Of a DNA stretch of 64,000 nucleotides, positions 1 to 7,852 are shown one piece after another. The stretch is taken from contig DASVWC010000053.1 in the NCBI GenBank assembly GCA_036389835.1, forward strand, positions 1 through 64,000. Reading direction: 5' to 3'. Source of the stretch: AC-37 sp036389835. GTDB lineage: Bacteria; Actinomycetota; Thermoleophilia; Solirubrobacterales; Thermoleophilaceae. Under the pieces are notes generated by a model. That model worked only from the letters and a program-made list of their open reading frames with translations. It did not search any database and had not been told where the DNA came from. A program made the translations under genes and the position numbers. Each line of letters begins with the position of its first letter. Position 1 is the first letter of the stretch.

Positions 1-1524
1 GTAGCGGCAGCCGATGCCGACGAGCGCGATCGGCTCCTCCTCGCGCCGCGCCGGGGTGGCGGGGGCGGGGCGCGGGCGCGGGGCGCCTGCGACGTTCTCG
101 CACAGGTACTCGGCGACCGCCGCGGGGGTGGGGTGGTCGAACAGCAGCGTCGACGGCAGGCGGCGCAGCCCCGTGACCTCCGCCAGGCAGTTGCGCAGCT
201 CCACGGCCATGCCCGAGTCGAACCCGGCGTCCTTGAAGGCCTCGCGCGGGCCGACCGCGCGGCCCTCGCCGAGCAGCGCGTCGGCGTGCTCGCGGACCAG
301 CGCGAGCACCGCATCGGCGCGATCGCCTTCGGCCACACCCTCGAGCAGCTCGTCGATGGCGGGGGTCGCGGCGGGCGCTCGCCGGTCGAGCAGGGCCTCG
401 GGTGCCTGGATGAGCTCGGCGCAGCGCAGCAGGAACGTGCTCGCGTGGAACCCGTCGACCGCGCGGTGGTCGAACGTGCACGAGAGATTCCCCATCCGCC
501 TGACCACGATCTCGCCGTCGCGTACGACCGGCCGGTCGTCGACGCGGTGCAGCCCGAGGAGAGCGACCTCGGGCACGTTCAGCAGCGGCGTGGCGAACAG
601 CCCCCCCAATCGACCGGCGTCGGTGACCGTGAAGGTGGACCCGACGAGGTCCGGCGGCTGCAGCGTCCCGGCCTGGGCGGCCGCGGTGAGCCTGCCGACC
701 TCCCCGGCGAGCTCGTCGAGCGGGGAGTGGTCGACGCCGCGGACGACCGGCACGAGGAGCCCGTCGGGTCCCTGGACGGCGAGCCCGAGGTCATGGCGCG
801 CGTGGAGCGCGAGGCCGTCGTCGGTGAGTGTCGCGTTCAGCTCCGGAACGTCCTCGAGCGCGGCCGAAACGGCCTTGAGGAGCAGGGCCGTGCGCTCGTG
901 CCCGCTCCGCAGCGCGTCGAACGCCGTGAAATCGCACTCCTCGGCGACGGTGACCGCCGGGACGTCCTGCGCGCGTGCGAGATGCCGGGCGAGCGTGGCC
1001 CGGGCGCCGCTGAGCGGCCGGCGCTCCTCCTCCGTCTCGCTCCGGCGCTCCCCCTCCGTCCCGGCCGCCCCACGCACGTCGTCCTCGGTCACCGGCCGCC
1101 CGGGCGCGCCCGACGCGACCGCGGCGAGGTCCACGCCGAGCTCGCGTGCCAGCTTGCGCACGCGCGGCGAGGCCTGGACGCGCGGCGGCGCGCCGTCTGC
1201 CGCCGCGGGCTCGGGGCCTGCCGCCGCCACGGGCTCTGCCGGGGCGGGCGCCTCCGGCACCGGCTCGGGCGCCCCCACGTGCACGGACTCGGTCTCGATC
1301 ACGACGAGCGTCGTCCCCACCGGCACGCGCTCGCCCGCGGCGACGTGCACGGCGCTGACGCGCCCGGTCGCCGGAGACGGGATCTCGACGATCGCCTTGG
1401 CGGTCTCGACGTCGACGAGCGGGTCGCCCTCGTTCACCCACTGGCCGGGCTCCACGTGCCAGCAGACGACCTCCCCGTCGGCGACGCCCTCTCCGAGGTC
1501 CGGGAGCAGGAACCGGTAGGCCAT
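1..1524 (-). CDS. 2-oxoacid dehydrogenase E2 fused to PKS-type ACP and ketosynthase (partial, runs off the left edge)
   Basis: Read from ATG at 1524 this frame stays open to base 1 (508 residues). Residues 1-77 are a lipoyl domain with the modifiable lysine in VETAKA (K43). An Ala/Pro linker and a peripheral subunit-binding domain (about 117-150) follow. The acyltransferase domain (about 169-390) has the catalytic motif DHRAVDG (H353, D357). Unlike an ordinary E2 it does not end there: residues about 390-480 form a PKS-type carrier protein with GFDSGMAVELRN (phosphopantetheine serine S437) and LLFDHPTPA. The last residues, EPIALVGIGCRY, match the opening of a type I ketosynthase. Its ATG shares one base with the E1 beta stop (TGATG). 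I infer that the E2 passes an acyl group from lipoate to the in-cis ACP as starter for the KS. The rest of the PKS is outside the window. Confidence 0.85.
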   Translation of the reverse strand, partial: MAYRFLLPDLGEGVADGEVVCWHVEPGQWVNEGDPLVDVETAKAIVEIPSPATGRVSAVHVAAGERVPVGTTLVVIETESVHVGAPEPVPEAPAPAEPVAAAGPEPAAADGAPPRVQASPRVRKLARELGVDLAAVASGAPGRPVTEDDVRGAAGTEGERRSETEEERRPLSGARATLARHLARAQDVPAVTVAEECDFTAFDALRSGHERTALLLKAVSAALEDVPELNATLTDDGLALHARHDLGLAVQGPDGLLVPVVRGVDHSPLDELAGEVGRLTAAAQAGTLQPPDLVGSTFTVTDAGRLGGLFATPLLNVPEVALLGLHRVDDRPVVRDGEIVVRRMGNLSCTFDHRAVDGFHASTFLLRCAELIQAPEALLDRRAPAATPAIDELLEGVAEGDRADAVLALVREHADALLGEGRAVGPREAFKDAGFDSGMAVELRNCLAEVTGLRRLPSTLLFDHPTPAAVAEYLCENVAGAPRPRPAPATPARREEEPIALVGIGCRY

Positions 1525-2498
1525 CACGCTGCGGCGGCGACCTGGCGGGCCGCGGCGCTCACCCTCTGGGCCGAGGGGAGGTGGGCGTCCTCGAGGCTGA
1601 ACGGCGGGTACGGGATGTCCGAGGCGGTGACCCGTGCCACCGGGCCGCGCAAGTCGAAGATCGCCTCCGCCGCGAGGAGCGCGGCCACCTCCGCGGCGAC
1701 ACCGCAGGTCCGCGGCGCCTCCTGCACGACGACGGCGAGGCCGGTCTTGCGCACCGAGTCGAGCAGGGTTTCCTCGTCGAGCGGCTTGAGCGTGCGGAGG
1801 TCGACGACCTCGGCGCTCGTGCCCTCGGCCGCGAGCTCGTCGCGGGCCTGACACGCCACGTCGACCATCGCACCCCACGCGACCAGCGTCACGTCGGTGC
1901 CGGGCGCCGCTATCCGCGCCTGGCCGAGCGGGACCACCCACTCGCCCTCCGGCACCTCGCCGCTCGCCGAGCGGTAGAGCCGCTTGGGCTCGAGCACGAC
2001 GACCGGATCCGGGTCCCGGATCGCCGCGGCGAGCAGCCCCTTCGCGTCCGCGGGCGTCGACGGGACGGCGACCTTGACCCCCGGCGCGTGCGCGTAGAAC
2101 GCCTCCGGCGAGTCCTGGTGCAGCTCCGGCGCGCGGACGCCGCCGCCGTACGGCATCCGGATGACCACGCTCATCTCCACGGCGCCGCCGGCGCGGGCCC
2201 GGTAGCGGCCGAGGTGGACGATCACCTGGTCGAGCGCCGGGTAGCTGAACGCATCGAACTGCATCTCGCAGACCGGCCGCCAGCCGGCGAGCGCCAGTCC
2301 GACCGCCGTGCCGGCGATGCCGGCCTCGGCGAGCGGCGTGTCGAAGCAGCGCTCCGGCCCGAAGCGCTCGACCAGGCCGGCCGTCGCGCGGAACACCCCG
2401 CCGAGCACGCCGACGTCCTCACCCATCACCATCACGCGCGGGTCGCGCTCGAGCTCGACGTGCAGCGCGTCGTTGACAGCCTCTACCAGCGTTCTCAG
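1524..2498 (-). CDS. 2-oxoacid dehydrogenase E1 component, beta subunit
   Basis: 324 residues, the normal length for an E1 beta subunit. It starts LRTLVEAVNDAL and carries the family blocks GEDVG, DTPLAE, GWRPVCEMQF and PYGGG; the C-terminal transketolase-like domain has VDLRTLKPLDEET. With E1 alpha it should form the ThDP-dependent heterotetramer that decarboxylates a 2-oxo acid and acylates the lipoyl group of the next gene. The frame is open further upstream without family similarity. The start that fits both homology and a Shine-Dalgarno sequence (GGGAGG, 7 nt upstream) is a CTG at 2498 overlapping the E1 alpha stop (CTGA), so a non-canonical start with translational coupling is likely. 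The substrate (pyruvate or branched-chain) cannot be told from sequence alone. Confidence 0.9.
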   Translation of the reverse strand: MRTLVEAVNDALHVELERDPRVMVMGEDVGVLGGVFRATAGLVERFGPERCFDTPLAEAGIAGTAVGLALAGWRPVCEMQFDAFSYPALDQVIVHLGRYRARAGGAVEMSVVIRMPYGGGVRAPELHQDSPEAFYAHAPGVKVAVPSTPADAKGLLAAAIRDPDPVVVLEPKRLYRSASGEVPEGEWVVPLGQARIAAPGTDVTLVAWGAMVDVACQARDELAAEGTSAEVVDLRTLKPLDEETLLDSVRKTGLAVVVQEAPRTCGVAAEVAALLAAEAIFDLRGPVARVTASDIPYPPFSLEDAHLPSAQRVSAAARQVAAAA

Positions 2499-3544
2499 CG
2501 CGAAGCCTCCCGCTCGAGCGCGTCGCGGTCGCGCAGCACCGCGGGCGGCGGACTTGCGTACGCGTGGTCGAACATGACCCGCGCGGGCGCCGGCGGGCGC
2601 CGCTCCACGACGGCCATCGCCGCCGAGACGGCCGCGCGGCACTCGTCGCGGACCTGCTGGGCCTCGTCCCCGGCGAGGATGCCGGCATCGCGGAGCAGTC
2701 CCTCGTAGCGGACGAGGCACTCACGCTTGCGCTCCTCGCGCACGCGCTCGGCGTCCCAGTAGAGCGAGGGCTCGTCGGCGGTCGCGTGCGGCGCCAGCCG
2801 GTACGTGACCGCCTCGATGAGGGTGGGGCCGCCGCCGGCGCGCGCCCGTGCGACCGCCTCGCGGGTGGCCTCGTAGACGGCGAGCACGTCACCGCCGTCG
2901 ACCTGGACGGCGGCGATCCCGTAGCCGCTGGCCTTGTCGGTCAGGTCGCGCGCGCCGGTCTGGGCGGACACGGGCGTGGAGATCGCCCAAGCGTTGTTGT
3001 TGCAGAGCAGGACGACCGGCGCGCGCAGGACGCCGGCGAACGTCAGTCCCTCGTGAAACGAGCCCTCAGACGTCGCGCCGTCGCCGAAGAAGGCGAGCGC
3101 GCATGCGTCCTCGCCCTTCCGTCGCGCTCCCCACGCGTACCCGACCGCGTGCGGGACCTGCGTGCCGATCGGCACGCAGATGTTCGCCACGCAGCTGGCG
3201 TACGGGTCCCAGCAGCCGGCGGGCTCGCCGCGCCACCACGAGAGGACCGTCTCGATCGGCATGCCGCGCAGCAGTCCGACCGCCGACTCGCGGTATGAGG
3301 GGAACACCCAGTCGTGCTGAGCGAGCGCCCGCATCGCGCCCGCCTGCATGGCCTCGTGGCCCCAGTAGATCGCGTACGTCCCGATCCGGCCCTGACGCTG
3401 GTAGGCAACCGCCTGCTCGTCGAAGGCGCGCAGGATCGCCATGTCCCGGTGCAGGCCGAGCAGCTCCGCGCGGCTCAGGCCGCCGGGCAGCGCCGTGAGG
3501 TCCGCGGCGGGCGTGGCCGCGCTGACTTCCGGCGCGCTACTCAT
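2495..3544 (-). CDS. 2-oxoacid dehydrogenase E1 component, alpha subunit
   Basis: 349 residues. The ThDP/Mg motif runs from GDGATSEG (residues 154-161) to CNNNAW (181-186). Upstream are IYWGHEAMQAGAM and SYRESAVGLLRG, the fold of pyruvate/branched-chain/acetoin E1 alpha subunits. It should bind ThDP at the interface with the beta subunit and decarboxylate a 2-oxo acid. The ATG overlaps the end of the permease gene by 8 nt and the stop overlaps the E1 beta start by 4 nt, so it is inside one tightly coupled operon with an exporter and an E2-PKS hybrid. That placement argues for a dedicated biosynthetic role and not the housekeeping complex. Confidence 0.92.
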   Translation of the reverse strand: MSSAPEVSAATPAADLTALPGGLSRAELLGLHRDMAILRAFDEQAVAYQRQGRIGTYAIYWGHEAMQAGAMRALAQHDWVFPSYRESAVGLLRGMPIETVLSWWRGEPAGCWDPYASCVANICVPIGTQVPHAVGYAWGARRKGEDACALAFFGDGATSEGSFHEGLTFAGVLRAPVVLLCNNNAWAISTPVSAQTGARDLTDKASGYGIAAVQVDGGDVLAVYEATREAVARARAGGGPTLIEAVTYRLAPHATADEPSLYWDAERVREERKRECLVRYEGLLRDAGILAGDEAQQVRDECRAAVSAAMAVVERRPPAPARVMFDHAYASPPPAVLRDRDALEREASR

Positions 3545-6029
3545 CGGCGAGGGCGCTCGCGATCGGCCGCAGGTTGCGCCGCGGCGAGGCGAGGAACAGG
3601 GCGCCGAGCGACAGCCCGACGACGGCTGGGAGCAGCCCGATCCCGGCGGCCCACGGCAGCTCCACCGGCGGGCTCACGCCAGTCCTCCCACTCAGGATCT
3701 CGAGGATCGCCGACACGAGCGCGAGCCCGATCGGCAGGCCGATGAGCCACGCCGACGCACCGCTGGCGATCGACTCGCGCATCACCTGCCCGCGGATGAC
3801 CCGGCGGTCGGCGCCGATGAGCCGCAGCACGCCGAACTCCCGCTGGCGCACGGTGAGCCCGGTCAGCGTCGCGGCCGCGCACACGAGCGTCGCGAGGAGT
3901 GCCAGGACCCAGCCGACGGCGACGAACGAGCTCAGAACGTTGCCGGTCAGCTCCGAGAAGATGTCGCGTATGCCGTCGCGGTCGTAGACCGCGACCCCGG
4001 GGTGGTTGGGCCGGAGCTCGTCGCGCACTGCGGCGAGCGTCTGCGCGCGGTCGGCGCCCGGCTCGAGGAAGAGGTCGATCTGCAGCGGCCGCGACGTGCC
4101 GGTCAGCTCGCGGAACGTGTTCGCGGCGACGATCACGGCCCCGCGGTCGGCGACGCTGTCGTCGACGATCGCGCCGACGGGGAAGTCGCGGAGCCCGGAC
4201 GCCGTCGGCAGCGACACCCGCTCGGCGACCTCCACGTCGTGAAGCCGGGCGTAGTTCGCGGTCACCGCGACCTGTCCGGAGGACAGGGTCGTCCACAGCG
4301 CGCCACCACTCGGACCGTCCGTGATGCGGAGATCCGGGAGGAGCCGGGGCTCCGACGCCGCCCAGGTCCACAGCGGGACGCGGCTGCCGTATTGCTCGAT
4401 CGTCGTCGAGCCGAACCAGCCCGTCCCGGCCACGCCGGGCAGGCCGGCGAGGGCCCTGTCGCTGCCCGGCGCGAACGTCTCGTCCTGGAAGGTCTTGCCC
4501 GGCTCGGCGGGACGGATGAAGACGTCGGCCTTCGTCCACGCCGCGACGCTCGCGTCGATGTCGTCCTTCAGGCTGTCGGTCACACCCTGCAGGCCGATCG
4601 CGAGCGCGACCGCCAGGGCGAAGGCGGACACGACGTACGCCACGCGCGCCGGTGCGCGCTCGAGCGCCGCGCCGGCGGACCAGCCGGCGAACGAGCGGCC
4701 GCGGCGCACCAGCCGGCCCGCCGCCAGCGGCACCAGGCGGCTCAGCGCGACGACGAGGACGAGCAGGGGGAGGAGCGCGCCGCCGCGCGCGTCGTCGGGC
4801 CCCAGGAGCAGCGCGACCGACAGGACCGCCGCACCGGCGCCCACCACGGCCCAGAGGCGCACGTTGACGGTCTCGTTGCGGCGCCGGAACGCGAAGGTCG
4901 CGTCGATCGGCGCGACCTTCGTGAAGTTGCGCACGCTGTCGGCGAGCGCGACCAGGAAGATCGCCCCCGCCGCGGCAATGCCGCCCATGACCGGCATCAG
5001 CACCGGCGTCTCGGGCTCGACGGCGAGCTGCGTCAGCGACACGAGGTCGTTGGTGAACGACGACGCCTGCGCGCCGAAGGCCACGCCGAGCGGCGCCCCG
5101 ATCGCGGCGCTCACCGCGATCAGCGGGACGAGCACCAGGGCGGCGCCGCCCGCCAGCGTGCGCGGCGACGCGCCGACGAGCCGCAGCCGGGCGACGTTCG
5201 CGCGCGCGTCGTTGAGCGTCATCCGCCAGGTGAAGAACACGACCGATGCGGCGATGACGATTGCCAGCATCGAGAAGAGGGAGAGGATCGAGCGCACCGA
5301 GGCGAACGCCTCCTCGTAGGAGGCGGTGGCCTCCTCCGGCTTGACGACGCTCGCGGCGCCCTGGAGCGCCGAGGCGACTTCGCGCCGCGCGGCCTCGCGG
5401 TCCTCGCGCGTGGTCCGGACGAGCGCGACGTCGGCCACGCCGGTGCGGTCGTAGGCGGCCTCGACGTCGTCGTAGGCGGCAACGAGGCTGTTGCCGCCGC
5501 TGACGACCGAACCGGGCATCTGGCCCCCGATCCGCCCGGTCAGCAGCCCGCCCGGAGCACGCAGGCGAACGGTGCTGCCCACGCGCGCGTCGTGATCGTC
5601 GAGCCACCCCTTCGAGGCGACGAGCGACAGCTCGCCTCCGCTGCCTCGCGCACCGCCCCCCGCTGCGCCGGGCAGGAAGGCCGCGGCTTCGGGCGTCGCG
5701 CCCACGAGCACGATTGGGTCGCCGGATTCGAGACGCGTGTTGACCGTCAGCAGCGGCGCGACCTGAACGCCGTCCACACGCTGCTCCACCCCGTCTACCA
5801 GCGAGCGCTCCATCCCGGTCGACGACCGGGCCACGGCGACCCAGTTCACGCCCGGGACGTCGACCGACGCGCCCTCGATGGCGCTCGTCACCGCGCCCGT
5901 GAGCGTGAGCACGGCGGTGGTCATGGCGATGCCGAAGATCGCCGCCAGGGCCGCGCTCGCGGCGCGCCGCGGATGCGCGCGCAGCGAGCGGCCGAGCGAG
6001 CGGCCGACGAGCCCGAACCCCCCGCTCAT
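3537..6029 (-). CDS. FtsX/MacB-type ABC transporter permease
   Basis: 830 residues. It has an N-terminal membrane segment (about 24-47), a large extracytoplasmic region, and two FtsX cores, each recognisable by a membrane helix followed by an Arg-rich loop (LRLVGASPRT in the first, QREFGVLRLIGADRR in the second). This duplicated layout is common for actinobacterial permeases that pair with LolD-like ATPases. ATG at 6029 overlaps the ATPase stop by 4 nt (ATGA). It probably exports, or pulls from the membrane, the product of the downstream E1/E2-PKS genes; that link rests only on the shared operon. Confidence 0.88.
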   Translation of the reverse strand: MSGGFGLVGRSLGRSLRAHPRRAASAALAAIFGIAMTTAVLTLTGAVTSAIEGASVDVPGVNWVAVARSSTGMERSLVDGVEQRVDGVQVAPLLTVNTRLESGDPIVLVGATPEAAAFLPGAAGGGARGSGGELSLVASKGWLDDHDARVGSTVRLRAPGGLLTGRIGGQMPGSVVSGGNSLVAAYDDVEAAYDRTGVADVALVRTTREDREAARREVASALQGAASVVKPEEATASYEEAFASVRSILSLFSMLAIVIAASVVFFTWRMTLNDARANVARLRLVGASPRTLAGGAALVLVPLIAVSAAIGAPLGVAFGAQASSFTNDLVSLTQLAVEPETPVLMPVMGGIAAAGAIFLVALADSVRNFTKVAPIDATFAFRRRNETVNVRLWAVVGAGAAVLSVALLLGPDDARGGALLPLLVLVVALSRLVPLAAGRLVRRGRSFAGWSAGAALERAPARVAYVVSAFALAVALAIGLQGVTDSLKDDIDASVAAWTKADVFIRPAEPGKTFQDETFAPGSDRALAGLPGVAGTGWFGSTTIEQYGSRVPLWTWAASEPRLLPDLRITDGPSGGALWTTLSSGQVAVTANYARLHDVEVAERVSLPTASGLRDFPVGAIVDDSVADRGAVIVAANTFRELTGTSRPLQIDLFLEPGADRAQTLAAVRDELRPNHPGVAVYDRDGIRDIFSELTGNVLSSFVAVGWVLALLATLVCAAATLTGLTVRQREFGVLRLIGADRRVIRGQVMRESIASGASAWLIGLPIGLALVSAILEILSGRTGVSPPVELPWAAGIGLLPAVVGLSLGALFLASPRRNLRPIASALADE

Positions 6030-6757
6030 CCGGCGCTGGGGGTGAGCTGGCCGTCGCTGATCTGCAGCCGCCGCTGCGCCGCCGCGGCGACGTCGGCGTC
6101 GTGCGTCACGACCACGGTCGCCGCCCTGAGCGAGGCGGTCACCTCGGCCAGGAGCTCGACGACGCGCTGGGCGCTCGCGCTGTCCAGCGCACCGGTCGGC
6201 TCGTCGGCCACGATCAGCGCCGGCTCGACGCAGCAGGCACGCGCCACCACCGCTCGCTGGGCTTCGCCGCCGGAGGCCTCGGAGGGGAAGGCGTCGCGGC
6301 GGTTCTCGAGGCCGACGCGATCGAGCCAGCGGTGCGCCTCGGCCAGCGCGTCGGCCCGCTTCGCGCCACCGAGCATCAACGGCGCCGCGACGTTCTCATC
6401 GAGGCGCAGCGTCGGTACGAGGTTGTCGCGCTGCAGGACGAAGCCGATGCGCGTGGCACGCAGCCGCGCCAGATCGGCCTCCTTCATGCTGCTCAGGGAC
6501 CGGCCGTCGATCTCGACCGTTCCGCTGGTCGGCGTGTCGAGGCCCGACAGCAGATGGAGCAGCGTGGACTTGCCGCTGCCGCTCGGTCCCATGATCGAGA
6601 CCATCTCGCCGCGGCGGAGCTCCAGGTCGCACGGCTCGAGAGCACGCGTCTCGACGCCGCCGGCGTCGTACACCTTGCTGATGCCGGCGGCTCTCACCAC
6701 CGCTCCGGCGGCCGCCGCCGCGGGATCCGCGTCGGATCGCCCCGTCTCCACCGTCAT
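6026..6757 (-). CDS. LolD/MacB-type ABC transporter ATP-binding protein
   Basis: 243 residues from ATG 6757, preceded by a Shine-Dalgarno-like GGGGGGAGGAG; the frame is open further upstream but without family similarity. Walker A is GPSGSGKST, the Q-loop lies in FVLQRDN, the signature is ASGGEAQR (usual form LSGGQ-QR), Walker B is LIVADEP, followed by the family GALD D-loop and switch histidine VVTHD. It energises the permease encoded next. It is the first gene of the five-gene minus-strand operon that ends in the E2-ACP-KS hybrid. Confidence 0.9.
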   Translation of the reverse strand: MTVETGRSDADPAAAAAGAVVRAAGISKVYDAGGVETRALEPCDLELRRGEMVSIMGPSGSGKSTLLHLLSGLDTPTSGTVEIDGRSLSSMKEADLARLRATRIGFVLQRDNLVPTLRLDENVAAPLMLGGAKRADALAEAHRWLDRVGLENRRDAFPSEASGGEAQRAVVARACCVEPALIVADEPTGALDSASAQRVVELLAEVTASLRAATVVVTHDADVAAAAQRRLQISDGQLTPSAG

Positions 6758-7028
6758 CTGAGCGCTCTCCTCCCCCCATTCATGGCCCTGGCACCGATAT
6801 GGGAGGACGACGTCGCCGCCGGTGCACACCGGTGCTACCGATTCTCCGTCCCGTCCCCTCTCCGAAGTGCTGCTCAGGCCCTCAACTGAACATGCAAACG
6901 CCAGTGGGATACACCCTTCGACAAGCGGAGTCTCCCTGGAGGAAGCCGCCGCCCGAATCACGCATTATTAGCGCGCCTGCTTGATGCTCCCTCCCCGATT
7001 TGTACCTGCCAAATGGGGGTTCTTAGGT
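6758..7028. promoter_or_regulatory. Leader/control region of the exporter-E1-E2-PKS operon
   Basis: No credible gene on either strand. The stretch is less GC-rich than its surroundings (for example GCATTATTAG near 6962) and holds C5ATT motif copies at 6773-6780 and, on the other strand, 7012-7021, plus the left arm of a 12-bp inverted repeat. It is the only non-coding space upstream of the minus-strand operon, so its promoter should be here. I could not pick a convincing -35/-10 pair. Confidence 0.5.
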
Positions 7029-7042
7029 CTAATCGGGGAGGG
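6989..7042. promoter_or_regulatory. Perfect 12-bp inverted repeat, possible operator
   Basis: CCCTCCCCGATT at 6989-7000 is mirrored exactly by AATCGGGGAGGG at 7031-7042. The centres lie 42 bp apart, about four helical turns, and a CCCCCATTT motif (minus strand) sits between the arms. This looks like a two-site operator for a dimeric regulator upstream of the exporter/PKS operon. A long-loop hairpin is the alternative. Confidence 0.45.
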
Positions 7043-7450
7043 TTGTCATACGCCGCACCGACCTTCGACCCGGATCATCGAGCGGACCTAGTAGCGGGCG
7101 CGCTCGCGCCACGCGCACGATCGCGCCGCGAAGCGGGCTCCCGCCGGCGCGGACCCGAACCCTCAGGACCACGCGCCGGCGCGCCGGCACGGTCCGCGGG
7201 CGGACCGAGAGCCGCGGGTCCGAGGGTCGTGTCGGCGCCGTCCGCAGCGCGGGCGTCGCGGGCGCGGGCACCGTTCGCTCGGCCCGCAGGGTCTCCGGGA
7301 TCTTCGTTGCCGCCAGTCCGTGCAGCCGCCGCTCTTCCCGTAGCCGCGCGGCGTCAGCTGCACGATCGAGCAGCCGCGCGCGTACGCGCGCGTGGATGTC
7401 GTCGTTCGTGCCGCTCGGCGCCGGCTGCCACCGCTGACCCCCCCATCGGC
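7029..7450 (-). pseudogene. Decayed remnant of a CocE/X-Pro-dipeptidyl-peptidase-type (S15) hydrolase
   Basis: One minus-strand frame around 7300-7420 reads YARGCSIVQLTPRGYGKSGG followed by CTDW. This resembles the RGxGxSGG block of S15/CocE alpha/beta hydrolases, but the frame soon becomes meaningless. A second frame (7271 to 7029) reads LSVRPRTVPARRRVVLRVRV and then AGGSPLRGAIVRVA, like the Ig-like C-terminal tail of secreted actinobacterial proteins, ending at a stop. No start or complete domain remains, so I read it as a frameshifted and internally deleted gene. Family assignment rests on short motifs. Confidence 0.45.
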
Positions 7451-7484
7451 CACTCGGCGGCGTATGCTACCAACAGTAATATCC

Positions 7485-7504
7485 GTCCGCGGACGGCCGC
7501 GGAC
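7485..7504 (-). terminator. Hairpin downstream of the YCII gene
   Basis: GTCCGCGG, a 4-nt loop and CCGCGGAC form a perfect 8-bp stem starting 7 nt past the minus-strand YCII stop. There is no T-run, as is usual at this GC content. Confidence 0.4.
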
Positions 7505-7511
7505 GCGCCGC

Positions 7512-7811
7512 TCAGGGCGGCCGGACGAAGCCGGTGAGCATCTTGCCGAGCTCGATCGCGGCCGTACCGCTCGTGACCGCGGGGTCCTCCGCGGCGAAGG
7601 CGCGCAGCTCGTCCTCGTCCTCCGCCTCGACGACACCGAGGCCCCACGAGCCCGTCCCGTCGAGCACCGGGCCGAAGACCACCATCTGCCCGGACTCGAC
7701 GAACGGCCGCCAGTGTGCGGCATGACGTTCCATGACCTCGCGCTCCTCGTCGGTCATGTCGAGCGCGAAATCCGGCCGGGAGGCCTTGAGCCTGAAGACG
7801 AAGGTGGCCAT
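7512..7811 (-). CDS. YCII-related domain protein
   Basis: 99 residues from ATG 7811, one dimeric alpha+beta barrel of the YCII type (FVFRLKASRPDF, then MERHAAHWRPFVESGQMVVF and GLGVVEAEDEDEL). It carries the family's conserved histidine in the HAAHW region. Family members are small cytosolic proteins, mostly of unknown reaction; some are fused to sigma factors. It is divergent from the YHYH-arylsulfotransferase gene with only 41 bp between starts, so the two may share a control site. Confidence 0.85.
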   Translation of the reverse strand: MATFVFRLKASRPDFALDMTDEEREVMERHAAHWRPFVESGQMVVFGPVLDGTGSWGLGVVEAEDEDELRAFAAEDPAVTSGTAAIELGKMLTGFVRPP

Positions 7812-7833
7812 GCGCTGCACTCTAGTAACGGCC

Positions 7834-7849
7834 TCCGTGCTATCACGGA
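7834..7849. promoter_or_regulatory. Small palindrome in the 41-bp divergent gap
   Basis: TCCGTG-CTAT-CACGGA is a perfect 6-bp inverted repeat lying between the divergent starts at 7811 and 7853. Its place suggests an operator or a leader hairpin for one of the two genes. Confidence 0.35.
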
Positions 7850-7852
7850 CAC

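Noticed and set aside
1524..3544. Housekeeping pyruvate dehydrogenase
   Set aside because: The E2 is fused to an ACP and ketosynthase, no E3 gene is present, and the operon begins with an exporter.
3441..6761. 1,106-codon open frame on the plus strand
   Set aside because: Antisense to the FtsX permease and ABC ATPase; composition is Arg/Ala/Gly-rich without domain motifs. High GC leaves opposite frames open.
7013..7537. 174-codon plus-strand frame
   Set aside because: Low-complexity Arg/Ala/Pro sequence with no motif; overlaps the peptidase remnant and control region.
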